Numbered from the stretch's first letter, positions 7,748 through 16,988 are shown. The stretch is 36,431 nucleotides of DNA from an uncultured Phycisphaerales bacterium (GCA_937858155.1 CALLYM010000096.1:1-36431), one strand, 5' to 3'. The notes: generated from the sequence alone by a model not told the origin. Translations and numbers: made by a program.

Positions 7748-9570
7748 TGAAACCCTCCCGCGTCCGCGGTGTGGACCGGTGCGGGCGCGGGCTGGGCCGG
7801 CACCTCCGAAACGGGCCCGTCAGGCAGGTCAAGACCAGCCTGGCCCTGAGCGTCCACACCCTCAAACCTGCTTGCCATGAGGAACGAGTTGGGCAGCACG
7901 CGCGTCGGCGCATCGTCGGGCGAGTTCTGCGACCACTGGAACTGGAGCACGCCCGGTGTCGCCGCGTTTGTCACGATGCCCCGCACGCGGATGACGTCCG
8001 TGCTGCCGGCGGTGATCGCGTTGGTGACGCTCGTGCCGCTCACAGTGACAAGAGCGTTGTGCACAATCGCCGTGCCCTCCTGGAACTCGCTGACCCAATG
8101 GAGGGTCGCTCCCTCGGGCGCGCGGAACGCGAAACGGATATCCGGCGTGCTGCTCGCGCCGGTGCAGAGGATGAACGCTTCAAACTCCCACGCCTCCCCC
8201 GCCCCGATCGCAAGTGAGAGGTGGTCATCGTCCTGCAATGTCGTGTCGTTGCCCACACCCTCGGCCGCGGTCTTGCGGACTAGCGTTGCGCCTGTACCGA
8301 CGGGGCCGCGTGGCCCTGCCGGACCGGGGGGGCCAGCGGGGCCCTGCGGGCCAACATCTCCCTTTGCTCCTGGCTCGCCCCGCGGGCCGTCACGCCCGAC
8401 CGCTCCTTCTGGTCCTTGAGGACCTGCGGGACCCATAGGACCGCGTGCGCCGTCCTTGCCGCTCGCGCCACTTGGACCGGGAGCACCCTGAGGACCAGCA
8501 GGTCCGGCGGGGCCTGGTGGGCCTTGCTCGCCATCTTTTCCGTTTGAGCCTGCGGGCCCTTGCAGACCCGCTGGGCCCGCTTCGCCCCGCGCGCCGACAG
8601 CGCCGGCTGGGCCGATCGGGCCTGCAGGTCCTCGCGGACCCTGAGCACCATCCTTGCCATTGGGCCCTATGGGGCCAACCGGTCCTTGCAGGCCAGGCTT
8701 GCCCTCGGCGCCAGCGGGGCCTTGCGGTCCGGTCGGTCCCTGCGGACCCATCACGCCGTCCTTGCCGGCTGCCCCCGCAGGCCCAACGGGACCAACAGCA
8801 CCTTGCGGTCCTCGCTTGCCTTCTCCACCTGCTGGGCCTGGCAACCCTGGACTGCCCTGCGCACCGTCCTTGCCGTTTGCACCTGCCGGTCCCACCGGGC
8901 CCATCGCTCCAGCAGGCCCCACAGGCCCGCGTTCGCCTTCCTTGCCATCACGGCCGTCCTTGCCTGCTGGACCTTGCGGTCCTGCTGGGCCAATAGGTCC
9001 CATGGAACCGTTGAGTCCTGGAGCTCCATCCTTGCCTGCGGGACCCTGTGGCCCAGCCGGGCCGACCGCACCTGTCGCGCCAGCAGGGCCGATCTGTCCG
9101 GCAGGACCCGTGGCGCCGGTGGCTCCCGTTGGACCTGCAGGACCCTGCGGTCCGGCTGGCCCTTCACTGCCCGTCAGTGCACGCAGCGCGTACGGCGCGG
9201 GCGTCATCGCCTGTCGGGGCGAGAGCGTGGTGTACTGCCCTCCGATCCCCACGTCCACTTCAAGCCAGCGCGCTTCTCCACTGAACGGTGCGGCACCAAA
9301 GTCAAGCAAGACGGCGAACTGACCGTTCACAACCGCCACGTCGGTGGCTTCCAGCTCCTGGCCGACCTGGCGCCCACCGCCGGATGCGTCGTACAAGCGG
9401 AAGCGAACATCGCGCGTGCCATTCACGAGCTCTGCGCCGTGGCGTAGGCGTCCCTGGTATGTGAACGCCGACCCAGCGGGCTCGCCCGCCACGACCGGGC
9501 GTGCAGACCATACAGCACAGGCACCCAGGGCGACCGCAAGGAACAACGACGCGATGCGATCACGGTGCAT
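7744..9570 (-). CDS. Secreted collagen-like (Gly-X-Y) protein
   Basis: The protein has 608 aa. A signal peptide covers roughly residues 1-29. An N-terminal globular domain (about 35-133) begins '[20 protein letters not shown]' and ends '[20 protein letters not shown]', a domain common on planctomycete exported proteins. Residues 134-424 are 97 perfect Gly-X-Y triplets rich in GPA, GPQ and GKD, which should form a collagen-type triple helix. The C-terminal ~180 residues look like a beta-rich globular domain, possibly for trimerisation or binding (inference). There is no anchor or sorting signal, so it is secreted or held by partners. GGAG lies about 7 nt before the ATG. The stop overlaps the start of the dockerin-like gene. 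Confidence 0.9.
   Translation of the reverse strand: MHRDRIASLFLAVALGACAVWSARPVVAGEPAGSAFTYQGRLRHGAELVNGTRDVRFRLYDASGGGRQVGQELEATDVAVVNGQFAVLLDFGAAPFSGEARWLEVDVGIGGQYTTLSPRQAMTPAPYALRALTGSEGPAGPQGPAGPTGATGATGPAGQIGPAGATGAVGPAGPQGPAGKDGAPGLNGSMGPIGPAGPQGPAGKDGRDGKEGERGPVGPAGAMGPVGPAGANGKDGAQGSPGLPGPAGGEGKRGPQGAVGPVGPAGAAGKDGVMGPQGPTGPQGPAGAEGKPGLQGPVGPIGPNGKDGAQGPRGPAGPIGPAGAVGARGEAGPAGLQGPAGSNGKDGEQGPPGPAGPAGPQGAPGPSGASGKDGARGPMGPAGPQGPEGAVGRDGPRGEPGAKGDVGPQGPAGPPGPAGPRGPVGTGATLVRKTAAEGVGNDTTLQDDDHLSLAIGAGEAWEFEAFILCTGASSTPDIRFAFRAPEGATLHWVSEFQEGTAIVHNALVTVSGTSVTNAITAGSTDVIRVRGIVTNAATPGVLQFQWSQNSPDDAPTRVLPNSFLMASRFEGVDAQGQAGLDLPDGPVSEVPAQPAPAPVHTADAGGFQ
8299..9171 (-). repeat. Collagen-type Gly-X-Y repeat region (97 triplets)
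   Basis: The codons for 97 consecutive Gly-X-Y triplets, counted by hand, contain no interruption. 'GKD' recurs seven times, at triplets 16, 24, 34, 46, 58, 71 and 80. The low-complexity, GC-rich coding repeat also opens long meaningless frames on the other strand. Confidence 0.9.
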
Positions 9571-9785
9571 GACTCATCTCCGGGGCGGTGACTCCGAGCG
9601 CGGGCGGCACGCACGCGCGGGTGCGCTTGCGGCGCACCCATGCAAGTTCGGCGTTTGGACAGGCGTGCTGGGGAGGCCCGCGAACGATCTCCTGCGTTCG
9701 GACGGTTGGGGTCGGCACATCCCGCGTTGTCTCACGCGGTAAGTACCGAGAACACGGGTGCTCCCCCACTCCCACGTGCAAGCAA

Positions 9786-9813
9786 AGGCCCGGGAACGCA
9801 AGTTCCCGGGCCT
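9786..9813 (-). terminator. Intrinsic terminator after the metallopeptidase gene
   Basis: A perfect 12-bp stem AGGCCCGGGAAC/GTTCCCGGGCCT with a 4-nt loop lies about 30 nt beyond the metallopeptidase stop, followed on the minus strand by TTTGCTTGC. It separates that gene from the collagen-like gene. The remaining 9571-9844 gap holds nothing else I can name. Confidence 0.65.
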
Positions 9814-9844
9814 GGAGTGTGGCTCGAATTCGGCCTGCGTCTAT

Positions 9845-12703
9845 TCAGCAGGGGCCGCCGGAGAACACCCTGAGCAGCGCGTCGATATCGCTGGTATCAG
9901 GGAACAGACTGTCATTGTTGAAGTCCACGTCCCCGCACGCACCGGTAGAGCATGGGCCGCCGCCGAACACGCTGATGAAGTCCGCGATGTCCTGTGTGTC
10001 GGGGAAGAGCGTGTCGTGGTTGAAGTCGATGGTGTCGCAGACAGGGGCAGCACAGATGATCGACCGGATGCGGAGGTTGTCCACCGCCGCCTCGATGAGC
10101 GAGCCCGGATCCGCGTCTTCGGCGATGAACCGGATGCGGAACTGGCTCGTGGGTGTCAGGCCGATGCCGGACACCGAGAACCCGCCCTCCTTCCACGCTT
10201 CACCGACTTCCGAACCGGTAGGTCCCACGGTCTCGGCGGGCACCCAGGTCGTTCCGTTGTTGCTGGACGCCTGCACGCGGAAGACGTCGATGCCGGGCGA
10301 AGCACCGAGTGCGTTGCTGAACCAGCGTGAGTACGCGAACTCGACGTTGGTCTGGCCTGCGAGGTTGAACGCGGGGCTTGTGAGCGTGACGCTGCCGTTG
10401 TCCACGTCCGCTTCGCCATCACCCGCGCCCGTGCCCTGCCCTGTGAACCAGCAGTTGACTCCGACGCTTCCGGCCGCGGGCTGGGCGCCGGTGGCGAGGG
10501 GGTCGCCCCAAGCCCAATCGCCCGTGAGCGTGCCCGAACCATCCGGTGTATTGGAAGTGGTCCAAAGCCCCGCGCCACCCTCGAAGGTGTCGGTGAGGAG
10601 CGCAACCTGACCATCGCCGACGCGCTGGGTGAAGACGGACTGCAGCGTATCGGGCCCAGGAAGCCGTGCAGTACCAGCGGATGTATCGACCGCTACGCGC
10701 CAGTAGATAGTGCTGGTGCAGGCCGCGCCGGGGACCGCGCCGGTGAAGTGGCTGTTTGCACCGGGCGTCAGGGGCACATTGGTAAACGGCCCTGATGCGC
10801 TGGCGGTGCTGTACTCGACACGCACAGAGTTGGGCGTGAGCGTCGTAAGCACATTCGTGGCTGGATTCACGCCTGACGTAATGATGACATCCACCGGGAT
10901 CGGCGCATTCGACGGCTGCAGTGCAGGGAAACTCGCAGGAGAAACGAGTGTCATCCGTGCCCGCAGCTCGGGGTAGGGAATGGAGTGCGCCGCGAACGCC
11001 GCAGTCAGTTGCGGCAGGTTGGGCGTGCCGTTGTACCAGTTCGCGTCGGTATCGTCCACGGTGAGGTAGTCGCGGGTGGTCTGCGGGTGGGCGGAGTTGC
11101 TGCCCAGGCCGCCGCTGGTGAGGAGTGACCACTCGGCGTGGAGCTGGCGGGCGATGTCGAGGCCGGGAGCATTGCCATAGCGGGTGCCAAGGTTCTTCCT
11201 GATCTCCCACGTCATGCCGCCCAGCACTTCGCCGCAGAAGTGGACCTCGCCCGAGCAGGGGTACTGGATGTTGTCGGTGTCGGGGGTCCTGACCGCGCCG
11301 CCGCTTGTAAAGAAGAAGCGGCCCTCGACAGCGTCGTCGTACTGGAGCATTGAGACAGTGTCGCCGTAGCCCTCGCCGAACGCCCCCTGGCCCAGGCCCA
11401 GACGGTTCACGATGTGGTGCCCGTACTCGTGGGCGACGACGCTGGAGAACGCGGTGTTGTTGCAGGACCCGGCGAGATTGAAGAAGTTGGTGGAGACGCC
11501 ATCGTAGTAGGCGTTGCACGACGAGTTGATCATGACGTACGCGGGCAGGGGGTTGGCCAGGCCGGTGAAGGTGGGCGCCCACTGCATGAAGTAGTTGCGG
11601 GTACGCGTCTGCTGCAGGTAGGCGTTGATCTGCGCGTTGGTGTACTCGCTGCTGGCGGGGTTGAGGTTGATGACCGCTGGCGTGCCGGGCGTCGCGCTTT
11701 GGGTCACCGCGATCTCGGGCGCCGGAACGATCGCATCGGGCGACTGGATGACGTCGGTGCGCAGGCCTCCTCCGTTGCCGTCAGCGCCGTTCCGGCGCAG
11801 GCGGACCTCAAGGGAAACGGGCGCGGAGCCCGCCCAGGGAATCGTGAAGTTGCCCGCGTTGTCCGTGTACGCGTTGGTGCCGGGGTTGCCCGAGCCTACC
11901 ACGTGCACCTGCATTTCGGGCATGGGTGTCAGCACGGGCGGGTTGCCGGAATAATCCGCGGTGCTTCCGGGCGTCGCCAGAGCCTGCACGTTGCCGGAGA
12001 TGTCGATGTTGTGGATCTCGTTGCGGGCCGCGAGTAGACTGCCTGTGGCCGCATCCACGAAGAACGTGAACTTGCGTGGGAAACCCGGGTTGTTGTTGTT
12101 GCCGGTGAACTTCCAGGCCCGCACCGCGTCGGTCCACTTGGGCAGGTCGCTCTCGCCGTAGAAGACGACAAGCGTGGGGTCGGTCCATGTAGACAGGTCC
12201 CCGTACTCCTGGCTTGCTTGCACGCGCTTCAAGGCGTCTTCACCCGAAAGAGTGTCCGCGGGGAAAGCCTGCTCCGGGCGCTGTGCAAGCTTCGCCGATG
12301 CCGACGCCACGCGGTGGGTCATCACGCCGTTCTCGTCGGCGTTCAGCACGGTGATCCACACCGCGCCAAGCTCCACCGGCACGCCGTCCATGAACTGGTC
12401 GTAGACGAACACGGTCTTCCTGCCGAAGTCCAGCTCGTCGCTGCGCCGGAGGAGTAGTTCGAGGTTGCCCGCTCCAAACTCACCGCTGTGGGCCAGCAGG
12501 AAGTTCTCCGCGGCGTCGCGGGCGGTCGCACCGCTGGTCATGGGCACGCCGGCAAAGGACAGCACCCGCCCATTCCACTCATACGAACTCACGCCGGGGT
12601 ACCGCGTCGCCAACGGCTCACCCACCACATCCCCCACTGCCACGCCGGCCAACATTGCAAGCACCAGGGCAGCCGACGCTCCGCGATTCAGAAGCACACT
12701 CAT
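9845..12703 (-). CDS. Secreted gluzincin metallopeptidase (M36/M4-like) with C-terminal dockerin-like repeat
   Basis: The start is the ATG at 12703, behind AAAGGTG, which gives a clean signal peptide ('ASAALVLAMLAGVAVG'). Residues ~35-250 resemble a fungalysin/thermolysin propeptide (FTP plus PepSY-like). The catalytic centre is 'VVAHEYGHHIVNRLGLG' at about residues 425-430 (HExxH zinc site), followed by 'GEGYGD', which supplies the third zinc ligand Glu. Downstream are beta-rich regions; one near the end ('VEFAYSRWFSNALG') looks like a MAM/jelly-roll-type domain. Two dockerin-like units follow ('DTIDFNHDTLFPDTQDIADF', 'GDVDFNNDSLFPDTSDIDAL') with 'GGPC' endings. It is probably an extracellular protease; assignment to M36 rather than M4 is not certain. 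Confidence 0.82.
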   Translation of the reverse strand: MSVLLNRGASAALVLAMLAGVAVGDVVGEPLATRYPGVSSYEWNGRVLSFAGVPMTSGATARDAAENFLLAHSGEFGAGNLELLLRRSDELDFGRKTVFVYDQFMDGVPVELGAVWITVLNADENGVMTHRVASASAKLAQRPEQAFPADTLSGEDALKRVQASQEYGDLSTWTDPTLVVFYGESDLPKWTDAVRAWKFTGNNNNPGFPRKFTFFVDAATGSLLAARNEIHNIDISGNVQALATPGSTADYSGNPPVLTPMPEMQVHVVGSGNPGTNAYTDNAGNFTIPWAGSAPVSLEVRLRRNGADGNGGGLRTDVIQSPDAIVPAPEIAVTQSATPGTPAVINLNPASSEYTNAQINAYLQQTRTRNYFMQWAPTFTGLANPLPAYVMINSSCNAYYDGVSTNFFNLAGSCNNTAFSSVVAHEYGHHIVNRLGLGQGAFGEGYGDTVSMLQYDDAVEGRFFFTSGGAVRTPDTDNIQYPCSGEVHFCGEVLGGMTWEIRKNLGTRYGNAPGLDIARQLHAEWSLLTSGGLGSNSAHPQTTRDYLTVDDTDANWYNGTPNLPQLTAAFAAHSIPYPELRARMTLVSPASFPALQPSNAPIPVDVIITSGVNPATNVLTTLTPNSVRVEYSTASASGPFTNVPLTPGANSHFTGAVPGAACTSTIYWRVAVDTSAGTARLPGPDTLQSVFTQRVGDGQVALLTDTFEGGAGLWTTSNTPDGSGTLTGDWAWGDPLATGAQPAAGSVGVNCWFTGQGTGAGDGEADVDNGSVTLTSPAFNLAGQTNVEFAYSRWFSNALGASPGIDVFRVQASSNNGTTWVPAETVGPTGSEVGEAWKEGGFSVSGIGLTPTSQFRIRFIAEDADPGSLIEAAVDNLRIRSIICAAPVCDTIDFNHDTLFPDTQDIADFISVFGGGPCSTGACGDVDFNNDSLFPDTSDIDALLRVFSGGPC

Positions 12704-12888
12704 CGCACACCTTTCCATCAAAGGGCAGCCAAGGCCGGGATCGAAGTGTCGTCTTGTCCCGAACAATCAGCCACAAGTCATGGTGGGAAACCTGCCCAAA
12801 CCGCCGAGCCGCGATGAAAGCGGCACCGAGACAGCCAGGCACGGCCCCTACGCACGCGTGGGACGGTGCGGTTGCAGGGGAACGCCAG

Positions 12889-12897
12889 AGTATCACA
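12889..12897 (-). promoter_or_regulatory. Candidate extended -10 for the metallopeptidase gene
   Basis: On the minus strand TGTGATACT lies about 190 nt before the metallopeptidase start, with GCTTGC 16 nt upstream as a poor -35. It is the only promoter-like element I see in the 280-nt gap. Confidence 0.25.
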
Positions 12898-12983
12898 AAT
12901 CCGGGCGGCCGCAAGCCTGTTTCAACAACCGGCCCGTGCATCGCCCGAGAACAGTTAGGGAAAAAACAAAGGCCACGGCATCT

Positions 12984-14993
12984 TTACGCCAGCCCCGCCT
13001 CCACGCCCGTCTCGGTCGCGAGGCGGCGTTCTCGCACCTTCTGGAGTTTCTGGAGGTACTCCATCACAACGATCACGAAGGTTGCGTGGCTCCATGTGAG
13101 GGGGCTCACGCTCATCGCCTCGCCGGTGTGGGGGTGGAACTGTTCGGCGAGCACGCCGCTCTCTTCCGCACGGTGGCAGGCCCACTCCAGAAGTCCGAGC
13201 GCCTCTTCAAGGTCTTCCTCGCGCTGCGCCTTGGCGATGACGTACTGGGCGCGCCACAATGAGCAGATGACCCACGGGTTGCCGGGCACCTGGTCGATCC
13301 TGTCGCGCTCCACCTGGTGGTAGTAGTCCCGCTCGTAGCGTGCATAGCCGCCCACGCCGGTCTTGACGCTCAGCCGCTGCTGCATGTGGCGCATCTCGCC
13401 CGCCACCATCGGGTCGTCGATCGGGACGCCCGCGAACGCGAAGATCGCGAAACTCGCGGAATCGCAGGTCATGTCAAGGCGGTACTTGCCGCCCCCCTGG
13501 GGCACCGCGAGGCGGCCGAAGCGGCCCTCCTGCGGGTTCCACATGTGGCGGCGGGTGGCGGCGAGCATCTTGTCCGCGCCCTCGCGGTAGCGCTGGGCGC
13601 GGTCCATTTCACCAAAGTCCTGCGCGAAGGCGGCGGCGGCGCGGAGGGCGCCGATCGTCGCCGCGACCGTGAACAGGTGCACGCCGCGGCGTTCCTCCCA
13701 CAGGTCCCAGGACTGGTGGGGCAGGCCGTTCATGTCGCGGTAGGAGAGCGTCCACTCCGCGGGCTTCACGATGAGGCGCTCGTAAACGCTCTTGATGAAC
13801 TCGACGTCGCGGAAGGCCTCAAAGTGGCGGCGGAGCGACCACATCACGAGGCTGGTCTCGTCCTGCTGGATGGGGAGGACCCGCTGCCCCTCGATCATCC
13901 ACGGGTGCCATGAGCTCGCGAGCTCTCCGCTGGGGTTGTACTTGTGGAGGAAGTAGGAACCGCCGTTGATGGCCTTGGCGCAGTAGCGGAAGAAGTTGCG
14001 TGAGAGTTCGGACTGGCCGGTGAGGATCAGTGAATAGGCGACGAGTGCGCCGTCGCGCGGCCAGCAGTAGGAATAATGGTCGCCGCCGAACTGCGTGATG
14101 TCGCTGTCGTTGGCCGCGATGATCGCGCCACCGTTGTCGATCTGCGTACGGGCCACCAGCTGGCTGCGCACAAACAGGTCCACCACGCGGTGGGGAAGCA
14201 CCTCAAGGCCCGGGATGTCCTTGCGGACCCAGAGCCCCCAGTAAGCGCCCGTTCGCGTGATCATGCGGTCGGGGCCGATTTCCTGGATCCGCCTATTCAG
14301 CGTCTTGACGTCTTCGTAGGACCGCCCGCACGCCATCCAGCTCGTGACATACGCGGCCCCGCCGGCGGGCACCTGCAGGTTGAACCCCACGGTGCAGTCC
14401 ACGCTGCCCTGGCTGATGGCGTTGCGCCCGAGCTGTCCGTCCTCGGCGTCGCGCCAGGTGCCCTCGGCCCCGCGGACGCGTTTGGTGCCGATCGCCCAGT
14501 TGTCGATGCCGCACTTGTTCTCGTCGCACGCGTTAAAGAGGAAGTACGCGTCGTCTTTGTAGACCACCACGCTGCTGGTGTTGGGGTCGTAGTTCGCGGT
14601 GTCGCCCACGGGCGTGCCTCGGACCGAAAGGTCCCAGTGGCTGAAGACCCGGACGTCCCGGTCCTTGCCCAGAAGGTCCGTCACCACGCAGCGGCGGAGG
14701 TACACGGGCTCGTGGAAGTCCACGGCGTCGTGGCAGCGCACCTCCAGCCCCAGGCCTTCATGCCGGAGAACGACCTCAGTGACGAGCGTTCCCTCCTGGT
14801 ACTTGATGTGGCGGACCCAGCCCGGGTCTTCGATCCACGCGAACTTCCCGTCGGCCCAGACGCCGAACCGCTGCACGTGCCCGTCCGTATGGTCGTAGCG
14901 GCCCACGTTGGGGTAGTAGATATCCCGCACCCTGTAGAGGCGGTCGAAGGTGATCAGGAGGTCGCCGTTCCCTACGGGGATATCACGCGGCAT
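12984..14993 (-). CDS. GH15-family glycosidase (glucoamylase / glucodextranase type)
   Basis: The N-terminal beta-sandwich begins 'MPRDIPVGNGDLLITFDRLY', followed by an (alpha/alpha)6 barrel with 'DHYSYCWPRDGALVAYSLIL' and 'SWDLWEERRGVHLFTVAATI'. The general acid should be Glu433 or Glu434 in 'WEER', and the base Glu617 in 'LAEQF'. At 669 aa it matches bacterial and archaeal GH15 proteins that hydrolyse alpha-glucans or trehalose-type sugars from the non-reducing end. No signal peptide is seen, so it is probably cytoplasmic and acts on storage glucan (inference). The ATG at 14993 is preferred to a GTG 12 codons upstream on family pattern; neither has a strong ribosome-binding site. It lies 158 nt after fliN. 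Confidence 0.85.
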   Translation of the reverse strand: MPRDIPVGNGDLLITFDRLYRVRDIYYPNVGRYDHTDGHVQRFGVWADGKFAWIEDPGWVRHIKYQEGTLVTEVVLRHEGLGLEVRCHDAVDFHEPVYLRRCVVTDLLGKDRDVRVFSHWDLSVRGTPVGDTANYDPNTSSVVVYKDDAYFLFNACDENKCGIDNWAIGTKRVRGAEGTWRDAEDGQLGRNAISQGSVDCTVGFNLQVPAGGAAYVTSWMACGRSYEDVKTLNRRIQEIGPDRMITRTGAYWGLWVRKDIPGLEVLPHRVVDLFVRSQLVARTQIDNGGAIIAANDSDITQFGGDHYSYCWPRDGALVAYSLILTGQSELSRNFFRYCAKAINGGSYFLHKYNPSGELASSWHPWMIEGQRVLPIQQDETSLVMWSLRRHFEAFRDVEFIKSVYERLIVKPAEWTLSYRDMNGLPHQSWDLWEERRGVHLFTVAATIGALRAAAAFAQDFGEMDRAQRYREGADKMLAATRRHMWNPQEGRFGRLAVPQGGGKYRLDMTCDSASFAIFAFAGVPIDDPMVAGEMRHMQQRLSVKTGVGGYARYERDYYHQVERDRIDQVPGNPWVICSLWRAQYVIAKAQREEDLEEALGLLEWACHRAEESGVLAEQFHPHTGEAMSVSPLTWSHATFVIVVMEYLQKLQKVRERRLATETGVEAGLA

Positions 14994-15151
14994 GGCACAG
15001 CCAGAGTACGACCCGCCCTCCCACGCCACGCGCGCAGGACAACCGCAGGTCTTACCCCTTTATCGGCAAGTTCGGCCTAGTCCGAGATGAATCCGCGCGA
15101 CTTCTCGCCCCCCGCAACCACTGCGCAGGGTGCCGGTGCGGTGCGCAACCT

Positions 15152-15499
15152 CTACGTCTGGCCGGCCAGCAGCTGTGCGGCCAATTCCGCGGCCTCGGCG
15201 TCCTCCGCTGTTTCCTTGGGCGCCGGCGCGGTAACGGCATCGACGCGGGACGCAACATCCCCGATAAACGTGAGGCGGATCCCGAAGTTTTCGCCCACCT
15301 TGACGGCCGTACCGCTGCCCACCTGCTTGTCGTTCACCAGCAGGTCGAGTTCCTTGTCCGCGCTCTTATCCAGCTGGATGATGGCTCCTGGCGCGAGGGA
15401 CAGGATCTCGGAAAGGCGCAGACGACGTTCCGCCAGGCGCACCACAACGGGTACCTCCAGGCGCAACACCTGCCCAAGGTTGGCGGCGCGGTCGCTCAC
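15152..15499 (-). CDS. fliN: Flagellar motor switch protein FliN-like
   Basis: The single SpoA (FliN C-terminal) domain reads 'VLRLEVPVVVRLAERRLRLS', 'LSLAPGAIIQLDKSADKELD' and 'VNDKQVGSGTAVKVGENFGI'. It is part of the C-ring that switches motor direction and docks export cargo. A C-terminal tail rich in Ala/Glu follows the domain. The frame is open to a GTG at 15556, but a sigma-54 -24/-12 motif (15514-15529) lies inside that extension, so I place the start at the GTG at 15499; a GTG at 15469 is also possible. The gene sits alone between fabF and a GH15 gene, 8 kb from the nearest flagellar gene in the window. No fliM is present. Confidence 0.82.
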   Translation of the reverse strand: MSDRAANLGQVLRLEVPVVVRLAERRLRLSEILSLAPGAIIQLDKSADKELDLLVNDKQVGSGTAVKVGENFGIRLTFIGDVASRVDAVTAPAPKETAEDAEAAELAAQLLAGQT

Positions 15500-15513
15500 G
15501 TGCTCGGTATCGA

Positions 15514-15529
15514 CGCAACCCGCGTGCCG
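15514..15529 (-). promoter_or_regulatory. Sigma-54 -24/-12 promoter candidate for fliN
   Basis: The minus strand reads CGGCACGCGGGTTGCG: GGCAC, five bases, TTGC, the canonical spacing. The predicted start of transcription is near 15503, about 4 nt before the GTG at 15499, so the message would be nearly leaderless or use the GTG at 15469. Confidence 0.55.
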
Positions 15530-15580
15530 GGTGAGGGACCAGGCCAGGAAGCCCACAAAGGTCCGCGGAGGAACGGACGG

Positions 15581-16864
15581 TCAGGCGTCGTAGCGACCGC
15601 AGATCAGCGTCACGTTGTGGCCGCCGAAGCCGAATGTGTTGTTCATGGTGTAGCGGGTGCGGCGCTCACGGGCGTGGTTAGGGACAAGGTCTACATCCAT
15701 GCCTTCGTCCACATTCTCGAGGTTGATGGTGGGAGCGATGACGCCGTCGCGCACGGCATGGAGGCAGGCGATCATTTCGACCGCGCCGCTGGCACCCAGG
15801 CAGTGCCCGTGCATGCTCTTGGTGCTGCTCATGAGCAGCTTGCCGCCTGCGCTCTTGCGCGCGTGGTTGCCGAACAGGCGGAGCACTGCCGCGACCTCGG
15901 CCTTGTCTCCCAGGGGGGTGCTGGTCCCGTGGGCGTTGATGTAGTCGATGTCGGCGGGGTTGAGACGGGCGTCGGCCAAGGCCATCTGCATGGCGCGCAT
16001 CGCGCCGCCACCGGCCTCGTCGGGCGCGGTAATGTGCGTGGCGTCGCACGAGTTGCCGAAGCCGAGCAATTCCGCGAGGATGGTCGCGCCGCGTTTTCTT
16101 GCGTGCTCCTCGGTCTCCAGCACCATCGCGGCCGCGCCCTCCGCCAGCACGAAGCCGTCGCGGTCCTTGTCGAACGGGCGGCTCGCCCGGGTGGGCTCGT
16201 TGTTTCGCGTCGACAGGGCCTTCATCACCATGAATGCACCGACGCACAGGGGGGTGCACGCGGCCTCCGCCCCGCCCGCGACCATCACGTCGGCAAGCCC
16301 GCGCCGCAGGTAGTTCATGGCGTCGCCCACCGCGTGCCCGCTGCTCGCGCAGGCAGTGGCGTGGCAGGACGCCGGCCCACGGAGGTTATATCGGATGGAG
16401 ATGTTGCCCGTCGTGGCGTTCGCCATCAGGCGCGGCACGGTGAATGGGTTGATGCGGTCCGGCCCCTTTTCCTTGAGGGTGAGTACGCCGTCCTCGATGG
16501 TCTTGATGCCGCCGATACCCGAACCGATGACAACGCCGCACCGGTCAAGGTTTTCTTTCGTCAAGTCGATGCCCGAATTGGTCACCGCCTCGACCGCAGC
16601 TCCCATCCCCAGGTGGGTACAGCGGTCCACTCGCTTGGCCTCTCGGAACTCCATAACGCTGGTCGGGTCCCAGCCCTTCACCTGCCCACCGATCGTCACG
16701 TCCCACTTGCCGCCGTACTTGGCGAAGTCCTCGCCGTCGATCTGGGAGATGCCGCTACGGCCCTCGCGCATGCCCGCCCACGTGTCGCGGGCGTTATGCC
16801 CGAGGTTGGTGACGGCCCCGATGCCCGTAAGGACGATGCGATGCTCGCCGGTTCGACCTGACAT
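15581..16864 (-). CDS. fabF: 3-oxoacyl-[acyl-carrier-protein] synthase II
   Basis: This condensing enzyme elongates acyl-ACP with malonyl-ACP in fatty-acid synthesis. The thiolase-fold active site is intact: nucleophile Cys172 in 'ATACASSGHAVG', His312 in 'NAHGTSTPLGD', and Lys349/His354 in 'STKSMHGHCLGASG'. The C-terminal 'NNTFGFGGHNVTLI' is also typical. The length of 427 aa is normal (about 410-430). AAAGGAGG lies about 11 nt before the ATG. It is downstream of acpP in the same direction, with a strong hairpin between them. Confidence 0.95.
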   Translation of the reverse strand: MSGRTGEHRIVLTGIGAVTNLGHNARDTWAGMREGRSGISQIDGEDFAKYGGKWDVTIGGQVKGWDPTSVMEFREAKRVDRCTHLGMGAAVEAVTNSGIDLTKENLDRCGVVIGSGIGGIKTIEDGVLTLKEKGPDRINPFTVPRLMANATTGNISIRYNLRGPASCHATACASSGHAVGDAMNYLRRGLADVMVAGGAEAACTPLCVGAFMVMKALSTRNNEPTRASRPFDKDRDGFVLAEGAAAMVLETEEHARKRGATILAELLGFGNSCDATHITAPDEAGGGAMRAMQMALADARLNPADIDYINAHGTSTPLGDKAEVAAVLRLFGNHARKSAGGKLLMSSTKSMHGHCLGASGAVEMIACLHAVRDGVIAPTINLENVDEGMDVDLVPNHARERRTRYTMNNTFGFGGHNVTLICGRYDA

Positions 16865-16959
16865 GCGGAAGGGGCCCTCCTTTGGGGGTCAGCACGTGGA
16901 CGCTGGTACGCACCATTCTTGGCACGCCGATGGCTGGAGCCTATCCCCCCAAAAGCAGC

Positions 16960-16988
16960 CACGCCCGCGCCCAAGGGGCGCGGGCGTG
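16960..16988 (-). terminator. Intrinsic terminator between acpP and fabF
   Basis: A perfect 13-bp stem CACGCCCGCGCCC/GGGCGCGGGCGTG with a 3-nt loop starts 20 nt after the acpP stop. It is followed on the minus strand by GCTGCTTTT. It probably lets acpP be expressed much more strongly than fabF. Confidence 0.75.

Noticed and set aside
8053-8070. Sigma-54-like GGGCAC..TTGTG within the collagen gene
   Set aside because: The invariant GC of the -12 box is lost.
8654-9322. Long plus-strand frame, rich in Gly and Pro, opposite the collagen gene
   Set aside because: It is the mirror of the Gly-X-Y codon repeat; it has no ribosome-binding site and the collagen frame on the other strand has a signal peptide and defined domains.
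12960-12983. Terminator for the GH15 gene (AAAG/CTTT stem then TTTTTT on the minus strand)
   Set aside because: The T-run is good, but the stem is interrupted and very short; I do not list it as a feature.
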